This document shows positions 5,556 to 10,621 of a stretch of 10,621 nt of DNA, piece by piece. Position 1 is the stretch's first letter. Each line of letters opens with the position of its first letter. Source of the DNA: JAGPDF01 sp052035735 (GTDB lineage: Bacteria; Acidobacteriota; Thermoanaerobaculia; Multivoradales; JAGPDF01); NCBI GenBank assembly GCA_052035735.1, contig JBPOHI010000088.1:1-10621 (forward strand), in the 5' to 3' direction. Position numbers and translations under genes: made by a program. Under the pieces are notes generated by a model. The model searched no databases. It was given only the letters and a program-made list of their open reading frames with translations, and was not told the origin of the DNA.

Positions 5556-8330
5556 ATGCACCGCCGCACTCGCCCTGCCTTGCCCTGCCTCGCCATCGCC
5601 CTCTGCGTCGCGATGCTGCAGCCTTCGCTGTCCCGCGCCCAGGCCTACCGCGTCGCCGACATCAACACCACGGAATCGAACGGCGACTCGATGCAGGTTC
5701 GCCTGGGAGCGCCGTTCGCCGGAGCGCTCCTCTTTCCGCTGCGCAGCGGCAACGACTTCGCACAGCTCTGGCAAAGCGACGGCACACCTGGCGGTACGAC
5801 GAGGGTGGCGAACGTCGTTCCCGGCGGGAGCTCGGTCGTCGGCACGCCGGTGCCCCTCGGCGCCATCGCCCTGTTCGTCGCTTTCGCTCCCGAGAGTGGC
5901 AACGAGCTCTGGCGGACCGACGGCACCGAGGCGGGTACCTTCCTGCTCAAGGACATCCGCCCGGGTACGGCGAGCTCAGTGCAGAGCCTGCTTGTCGCAG
6001 CCGGCTCGTCGATCTTCTTCGCCGCCAACGACGGCACGAACGGCTCCGAGCTCTGGAGGAGCGACGGCACCCCCGGCGGCACCGTCCTGGTGCGCGATTT
6101 GGCTCCCGGGCCGGCCGACGCCGCGATCAGCGAGCTCGTCGCCATGGGCGGCGCGGTCTACTTTCGCGCCACGACGCCGACGAACGGCGCCGAGCTCTTT
6201 CGCTCCGACGGCACGTTCGCCGGCACGACGCTGGTGAAAGACATCGCCGCCGGCACCGACAGTTCGACACCCTCCCGCCTCACCGTCGTCGCCTCCACGC
6301 TCTTCTTTCGCGCCGACGACGGCTCGAACGGCGGCGAGCTGTGGGCGAGCGACGGCACACCCGGCGGCACCGCGCTCGTCGAGGACATCCGCTCCGGCGC
6401 GGCGAGCGCCGACCCCCGCGACCTCTTCGCTCTCGGCGCGAACCTCATCTTCATCGCCGACGACGGATTCAGCGGCCCCGAGCTGTGGAAGTCCGATGGC
6501 GCCGCCTCCGGGACCGAGCGCATTCTCGAGATCGTCCCCGGGAGCGCCGGCATCGACATCTCCACCAGCGGCGCCTTCGCCTTCGGCGCGGATCTCTACA
6601 TGAGCCTCGACGAGCCGGCGACCGGCACGGAGCTGTGGAAGACCGACGGCACGGCGGAAGGCACCGTGCTGGTCGCCGACATCGAACCGGGCGCCGGCGA
6701 CAGCTCACCGGGCGCCTTCCAGGCGGTCGGGTCCCTGCTGCTCTTTCAAGCGCGGCGTACGGCGGAGGGCGACGAGCTCTGGCGGAGCGACGGCACGCCG
6801 GAGGGGACTGCTCTGCTGAGCGAGATCTGCCCCGGACCGATCGGGAGCGCGATCGAGCCGGTGGGCGTGCTCGGCGGCGCGTTCCTGTTCGGCGCCCGGG
6901 TCACGACGGCGAACAACGAAATCTGGACCTCGGACGGCACCGAAGCCGGTACCCACATGCTGCTCGATCCGACGCCGGCCCTGGAGCTCAGCGGCGATCC
7001 GCGCTTCCTCGTCGCGACGGCGAACGGCCTGCTCTTCACCGCCAGCGACGGCGTCAACGGCACCGAGCCCTGGCGGACCGACGGCACCGAGGCCGCCACG
7101 ACGCTGCTCAAGAACGTCTCGCCAGGTTCCGGCACCGCCAACCCGGGCGAGCTCACGGTCGTCGGCGCGACGACCTACTTCGCCGCCTTCGACGGCAACG
7201 ATCGCGAGCTGTGGAAGACGGACGGCTCGAACTCCGGAACCGTGCGGGTCGCCGACATCCGCCCGGGGAACTTCGGCTCCGATCCCGCCGGCCTCACGGC
7301 GGTGGGCGGCACGCTCTACTTCCGTGCCAATGATGGGACGAACGGCAGCGAGCTCTGGCGTTCGGACGGCGACGCCGCCTCGACCGCGATGGTCGCGAAC
7401 CTCGCGCCCGCCAACGCGAGCTCCACCCCCGGCGCCCTCGCGGCGAGCGGGCCGTTCGGCGGCGGCCTGGTCTTCGCCGCCCAGACGACCGCGCACGGCA
7501 TCGAGCTCTGGACCTCCGACGGCAGCGAGGCCGGCACCCTCGAGGTCGCCGACATCGCTCCCGACACCGCCTCGTCGTCGCCGCAGTTCTTCCTGCCCTC
7601 GGCGATGGCGCTCTTCCTCTCGGCGACGACGCCCGCCGAGGGGCGCGAGCCGTGGTTCGCCTTCGACAGCGGCAGCGGCTTCACCACCACCTCACTGGGA
7701 GACCTTCGGCCAGGCCCGACCGGCAGCGACCCCTCCGGCTTCATCGCCGCGTTCGGTTCGACGATCTTCGCCGCCGACGATGGCAGCCACGGGCGCGAGC
7801 TCTGGGCGACCCTCGGCTCGGCGGCGACGACCGCGCTGCTGGTCGAGATCGCGTCTGGCGCCGCGAGCGCCGCTCCGGAGGAGCTGACCCTCTTCGCCGG
7901 CCGTCTCTTCTTTCGCGCCTGCGACCTCGTCGCCGGCTGCGAGCTTTTCGCGAGCGACGGCACGGCGGAGGGCACGACGCTGGTGAAGGATCTCTGGCCG
8001 GGATTCCAGAGCGGCGCGCCGCGCAACCTCACCGTCGCCGGCGAATGGCTCTTCTTCGCCGCCTGCGACGACATCGCCGGCTGCGAGCTCTGGCGGAGCG
8101 ACGGCACGGCGGAGGGCACCCGGCGCGTCTCGGACATCGCCCCGGGAGTGCTGTCCTCGAACCCCGACAACTCCACAAGCACTCGGCGGACCTTTGCCGT
8201 CTACGACGACATCGTCTTCTTCCGCGCCAACGACGGCACCGGCGCCGAGCTCTGGGCCTACCCCATCCACCTTTTCCGCGACGGCTTCGAGAGCCAGAGC
8301 ACCACCGCCTGGTCGGCGACCGTGCCCTAG
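5556..8330 (+). CDS. Secreted ELWxxDGT-repeat protein
   Basis: The product is 924 residues. ATG 5556 follows GGAGAG (5545-5550) with a 5-nt spacer. A signal peptide ends at SRAQA (residue 30). The whole mature protein is a tandem array of a motif close to NGxELWRSDGTxxGTxLVxDI, then PGxxSSxPxxL, then a hydrophobic LFFxAxDG strand. The E of each motif (Q in the first) falls at residues 70, 117, 165, 213, 261, 309, 359, 407, 455, 504, 551, 599, 650, 698, 748, 796, 844 and 898, so the period is 48 with few slips. Motifs 14 (REPWFAFDSG) and 15 (RELWATLGSA) are degenerate, and 18 is a half repeat. C789/C795 and C837/C843 form two CxxxxxC pairs. The chain ends LFRDGFESQSTTAWSATVP. NCBI names such proteins ELWxxDGT repeat protein. 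A beta-propeller-like or solenoid fold and an extracellular binding or structural role are inferences; there is no enzyme motif. Confidence 0.93.
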   Translation: MHRRTRPALPCLAIALCVAMLQPSLSRAQAYRVADINTTESNGDSMQVRLGAPFAGALLFPLRSGNDFAQLWQSDGTPGGTTRVANVVPGGSSVVGTPVPLGAIALFVAFAPESGNELWRTDGTEAGTFLLKDIRPGTASSVQSLLVAAGSSIFFAANDGTNGSELWRSDGTPGGTVLVRDLAPGPADAAISELVAMGGAVYFRATTPTNGAELFRSDGTFAGTTLVKDIAAGTDSSTPSRLTVVASTLFFRADDGSNGGELWASDGTPGGTALVEDIRSGAASADPRDLFALGANLIFIADDGFSGPELWKSDGAASGTERILEIVPGSAGIDISTSGAFAFGADLYMSLDEPATGTELWKTDGTAEGTVLVADIEPGAGDSSPGAFQAVGSLLLFQARRTAEGDELWRSDGTPEGTALLSEICPGPIGSAIEPVGVLGGAFLFGARVTTANNEIWTSDGTEAGTHMLLDPTPALELSGDPRFLVATANGLLFTASDGVNGTEPWRTDGTEAATTLLKNVSPGSGTANPGELTVVGATTYFAAFDGNDRELWKTDGSNSGTVRVADIRPGNFGSDPAGLTAVGGTLYFRANDGTNGSELWRSDGDAASTAMVANLAPANASSTPGALAASGPFGGGLVFAAQTTAHGIELWTSDGSEAGTLEVADIAPDTASSSPQFFLPSAMALFLSATTPAEGREPWFAFDSGSGFTTTSLGDLRPGPTGSDPSGFIAAFGSTIFAADDGSHGRELWATLGSAATTALLVEIASGAASAAPEELTLFAGRLFFRACDLVAGCELFASDGTAEGTTLVKDLWPGFQSGAPRNLTVAGEWLFFAACDDIAGCELWRSDGTAEGTRRVSDIAPGVLSSNPDNSTSTRRTFAVYDDIVFFRANDGTGAELWAYPIHLFRDGFESQSTTAWSATVP
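5763..8255 (+). repeat. Tandem 144-bp coding repeat, 18 registers
   Basis: The DNA coding for the ELWxxDGT array repeats every 144 bp on average. It shows recurring words such as gagctctgg and gacggcac at the motif core, while the intervening sequence has diverged. The gap between motif starts is 141-153 bp everywhere except the last, which is 162 bp. The divergence argues for an old array and not a recent expansion. Confidence 0.85.
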
Positions 8331-8617
8331 CCTTCCCGAGGTGGCTCTCTCCCGCGGCGAGCCGACTCTCCGCTCGGCAGTTCTCGCAGCGCCTCGACTT
8401 CGCGGCGCAACGCGCGCACTTCGTCGAGGATCAACCGGGTGTGCGCTTCGCCCTCGTCCTTGAGGTCCTCCGAAACCTGGGCCTGTATCGCGTTCACGAC
8501 TACCGCGAGGAAGAAGTTCAGGACCATGAACGTCGCGACGAGCAGTTTCGTGGCCATCACCGCCGAGGCATGGAGCACGAGAAACATGAGGCCGACGATC
8601 GACGAGGGCGGATTCCG
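8327..8617 (-). pseudogene. 3' remnant of a voltage-gated sodium-channel-type ion channel gene
   Basis: The open frame runs on the minus strand from just inside a TGA at 8618-8620 to a TAG at 8327-8329, with the first ATG at 8585-8587 (86 residues). The segment KLLVATFMVLNFFLAVVVNA closely resembles the S6 helix of bacterial NaChBac-type channels (typically ILVATFMVLNLFIAVIVNAM). It is followed by a charged coiled coil with leucine heptads (RLILDEVRALRREVEALREL), as in the cytosolic tetramerisation tail of those channels. Segments S1-S5, the voltage sensor, the selectivity filter and the usual WAWxFF lead-in are missing. The DNA upstream on this strand, in all three frames, shows stops and no channel-like sequence before the DUF5916 start. 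Neither ATG 8587 nor ATG 8554 has a ribosome-binding site. I therefore read it as a truncated gene; a functional mini-protein is less likely but possible. Recognition is from memory of the family. Confidence 0.6.
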
Positions 8618-8660
8618 TCATCTTTTCCCGTTTCCTGGCGCGCGCGCCGGCGCGAGATGT

Positions 8661-8666
8661 TAGCTT
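8661..8666 (+). promoter_or_regulatory. TANNNT box 7 nt before a GTG start (possible leaderless transcript)
   Basis: TAGCTT at 8661-8666 fits TANNNT and sits 7 nt before the GTG at 8674, the spacing expected if transcription begins on the start codon. A GGAG (8669-8672) is only 1 nt from the GTG, too close to work as a ribosome-binding site. No -35 box is evident. Confidence 0.25.
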
Positions 8667-8673
8667 CCGGAGC

Positions 8674-10621
8674 GTGAGATTCTCAGAGCCGACCCCTGCG
8701 CGGCGCTTCCGCCGCTACTTCGTCGCACTCCTTCCCGCCGTGTTGCTGATCGCCTCGGTGTCGGGCAGAGCCGGGGCTTCCGGCGCGCCGACGTTCGCCC
8801 CCAGGGTCGCCCCGCTGACCACGGCGGCCATCAAGGTGGATGGCCGCCTCGAGGAACCCGCCTGGCAGGAGGCCGCTGTCGTCGAGCTCGCCTGGGAGAC
8901 CCAACCCGGCGAGAACGTCCCGGCCGCGATCGCGACGACCTGCCGCCTGGTCTACGACAGCCAGCGGCTGTACGTCGGATGCCAGGCCGAGGATCCGCAT
9001 CCCGAGGAGATCCGCGCGCGCTTCACCGATCGCGACCAGGCGTACGACGGCGATTTCGTCGGCGTGCGCCTCGACCCGTTCCTCGACCGGCGGCGCGCCT
9101 TCGAGTTCTACGTCAGCCCGCTCGGCGTTCAGATGGACCTTTTTCGCGACGACCTCGCCGCCCGGCGGCCGGGCGGCGACGACGACGAGGACACCTCCTG
9201 GGACGCGATCTGGGACTCGGCCGGGCGCATCACCGCCGGGGGCTACGAGGTCGAGCTCGCCATCCCCTTCTCCTCGCTGCGCTTTCCGCCGGCAGGCGCT
9301 GCGCAAACCTGGGGCATCGGCTTCACCCGCGTGCAGCCGCGGCGCGACCGGCTCGAGCTCGCGAGCGAGCCGTACGACCGCAACCGCAACTGCTCGGTCT
9401 GCCAGCTATCGACGATCGCAGGCTTCGCGGGCATCTCTCCCGGTCGCCACCTGGAGCTCGATCCGACGCTGACGGTGCAACGCGTCGAGACGCGGGAGGA
9501 GATCCCCGACGGCCCCCTCGAAGCGGGCGACCTCGACGTCGAGGCCGGGCTCACCGCCACCTGGGGCGTGACCCCCGACATCATCCTCTCGGGCACCCTC
9601 AATCCCGACTTCTCGCAGGTCGAGGCCGACGCACTCGAGCTCGACGTGAACCAGCAGTTCGCCATCTTCTATCCCGAGCGCCGGCCGTTCTTTCTCGAAG
9701 GGGCGGATCTTTTCACCACGCCGTTCCAGGTCGTCTTCACCCGCAACGTCGCCGACCCGGACTGGGGCACGAAGGTCACCGGCAAGCGCGGCGCCTCGGC
9801 CTTCGGCGCCTTCGTCGCCGAGGACGCGCGCACCACGCTCCTCATCCCCGGCAGCGAGCGCTCGGCCCTCGCCGAGCTGCCGGTGGGCACCACCGACGCC
9901 GTCGTGCGCTACCGGCGCGATCTCGGCATCACCTCCGCCATCGGCGTCGTCGCCACCTCGCGCGAAGGGGGCGACTACTCGAACCGGGTGGCCGGCCTCG
10001 ATGGCCTCTTCCGCCTGGGCGCCGTCGACTCGCTGCGAGTGCAGGCGCTCGCCTCGCGCACCGAGTATCCGGAGGAGATCGTCGCCGACTTCGATCAGCC
10101 GGAGGGCGAGCTCGCGGACCGGGCGTTCTTCCTTTCCTACAACCACGACTCGCGCGACTGGCGGCTCTCTGCAGCCTACGAGGACGTCGGCCGCGACTTC
10201 CGGGCCGACATGGGTTTCCTGCCACAGGTCGACCGGAGATACGGCAAGGCGCTCGTCGAGCGCACCTGGTGGGCGGCCCCCGACGCGCCGTGGATCCGCT
10301 TCAGCCTGGGCGTGGACAGCGCGCGTACCGACCAGCAGGACGGCTCGCCGCTCGAGCGCCTGAACGAGCTCTGGTTCATCTTCCGCGGCCGACGCGAGTC
10401 CACCCTCTTCGCCCAGATTGCCGACCGCGAGCGCATCATCGGCGGGCTGCGCTTCGACGAGCTCTACGTCGAAGGACAAGCGGCGATCCGACCCAGCGGC
10501 ACGCTCGAGCTCCATCTCGGCTGGAAGATCGGCGACGACGTGGACCTCGAAGAGCTGCGCCCCGCCGAACAGGTGACGCTTTCCCCCGGGCTCACCTGGA
10601 ACCCGGGGCGCCACCTCCGGG
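8674..10621 (+). CDS. DUF5916 protein with CBM9-like N-terminal domain, 3' truncated by window
   Basis: The frame is open from GTG 8674 to the right edge (649 full codons). GTG 8674 is the only standard start codon between the in-frame stop at 8587 and the signal peptide. The start gives a basic n-region (ARRFRRY), a hydrophobic core (about 16-30) and a likely cut after GRAGA (residue 35). A CBM9-like domain follows (about 50-225), opening with IKVDGRLEEPAWQEA and containing LYVGCQAEDP and FEFYVSPLGVQMD. The DUF5916 part has the hallmark NPDFSQVEADALELDVNQQF (from residue 310), FYPERRPFFLEGADLF (from about 332), DPDWGTKVTGK, and later FRADMGFLPQVDRRYG. DUF5916 proteins usually have roughly 700-900 residues with a beta-rich, barrel-like C-terminal part, so perhaps 50-250 residues lie beyond the window. 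The location is probably the outer membrane or periplasm; the ligand is unknown, with carbohydrate suggested only by the CBM9-like fold. A CSVC pair (C240, C243) precedes the DUF5916 core. Confidence 0.9.
   Translation, partial: MRFSEPTPARRFRRYFVALLPAVLLIASVSGRAGASGAPTFAPRVAPLTTAAIKVDGRLEEPAWQEAAVVELAWETQPGENVPAAIATTCRLVYDSQRLYVGCQAEDPHPEEIRARFTDRDQAYDGDFVGVRLDPFLDRRRAFEFYVSPLGVQMDLFRDDLAARRPGGDDDEDTSWDAIWDSAGRITAGGYEVELAIPFSSLRFPPAGAAQTWGIGFTRVQPRRDRLELASEPYDRNRNCSVCQLSTIAGFAGISPGRHLELDPTLTVQRVETREEIPDGPLEAGDLDVEAGLTATWGVTPDIILSGTLNPDFSQVEADALELDVNQQFAIFYPERRPFFLEGADLFTTPFQVVFTRNVADPDWGTKVTGKRGASAFGAFVAEDARTTLLIPGSERSALAELPVGTTDAVVRYRRDLGITSAIGVVATSREGGDYSNRVAGLDGLFRLGAVDSLRVQALASRTEYPEEIVADFDQPEGELADRAFFLSYNHDSRDWRLSAAYEDVGRDFRADMGFLPQVDRRYGKALVERTWWAAPDAPWIRFSLGVDSARTDQQDGSPLERLNELWFIFRGRRESTLFAQIADRERIIGGLRFDELYVEGQAAIRPSGTLELHLGWKIGDDVDLEELRPAEQVTLSPGLTWNPGRHLR

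Noticed and set aside
5556..8330. CRISPR-like or recent satellite repeat because of recurring DNA words
   Set aside because: The recurrence follows codons of a 48-residue protein repeat, and the intervening DNA has diverged; there are no identical repeats with unique spacers.
8361..8378. GCCGA/TCGGC hairpin just after the repeat-protein gene as terminator
   Set aside because: It has only a 5-bp stem with an 8-nt loop, no T-tract, and lies inside the channel-like coding frame.
7692..8621. Minus-strand frame beginning with an ATG behind GGGAAAAG at about 8621
   Set aside because: The upstream purines resemble a ribosome-binding site, but the frame runs antisense through the ELWxxDGT array and is a different frame from the channel-like peptide; the residues are compositionally noise.
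9406..10614. Minus-strand open frame of 402 codons opposite the DUF5916 gene
   Set aside because: It is composed of low-complexity Ala/Glu/Arg/Gly residues with no family motifs, while the plus strand encodes recognisable DUF5916 signatures throughout.

Overview
The window is very GC-rich DNA from a bacterium. It carries mostly exported or envelope proteins plus one large hybrid sensor kinase. ELWxxDGT-repeat proteins, a DUF5916 outer-membrane-type protein, a probable delta-60-type secreted protein and HDFNN-class hybrid kinases together suggest an environmental Gram-negative such as an Acidobacteriota (for example Thermoanaerobaculia-like) or a soil/groundwater relative. That assignment is inference from gene style; no rRNA or marker gene is present.

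Layout. (1) Positions 1-149, minus strand: the N-terminus of a secreted protein that runs off the left edge, with a signal peptide followed by a delta-60-like motif. (2) Positions 150-340: a divergent intergenic region with an 8-bp inverted repeat and a 10-bp direct repeat. (3) Positions 341-1522, plus: a secreted protein of unknown function with six cysteines. (4) Positions 1594-3987, plus: a 797-residue hybrid histidine kinase with 9-10 predicted membrane helices, DHp and HATPase domains, and a C-terminal receiver. It has a Gly in place of the acidic residue next to the phospho-accepting His. (5) Positions 4017-5315, minus, convergent with the kinase: a DUF2235 (Tle1-type) alpha/beta hydrolase. 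(6) Positions 5316-5555: a second divergent intergenic region with three short perfect inverted repeats. (7) Positions 5556-8330, plus: a 924-residue secreted protein built of 18 registers of an ELWxxDGTxxGT repeat with a 48-residue period, ending in a DGFES...AWS tail. (8) Positions 8327-8617, minus: what looks like the 3' remnant of a voltage-gated sodium-channel-type gene (S6 helix plus C-terminal coiled coil). Its stop codon shares a CTAG palindrome with the stop of the repeat protein. (9) Positions 8674 to the right edge, plus: a GTG-started DUF5916 protein with a CBM9-like N-terminal domain, cut by the window end.

How the genes work together. Nothing here forms an obvious multi-gene pathway: strands alternate and most neighbours are convergent or divergent. 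The shared theme is the cell envelope and secretion, with three or four Sec-type signal peptides and one membrane sensor. Genes (3) and (4) are the only co-directional close pair, with a 71-nt gap that holds a GC-rich hairpin and an extended -10-like element, so co-transcription is uncertain. I see no CRISPR array, tRNA, rRNA, transposase or phage gene. I do not see a convincing new multi-component system. The most unusual items are the channel remnant, the altered kinase H-box and the very regular repeat protein.
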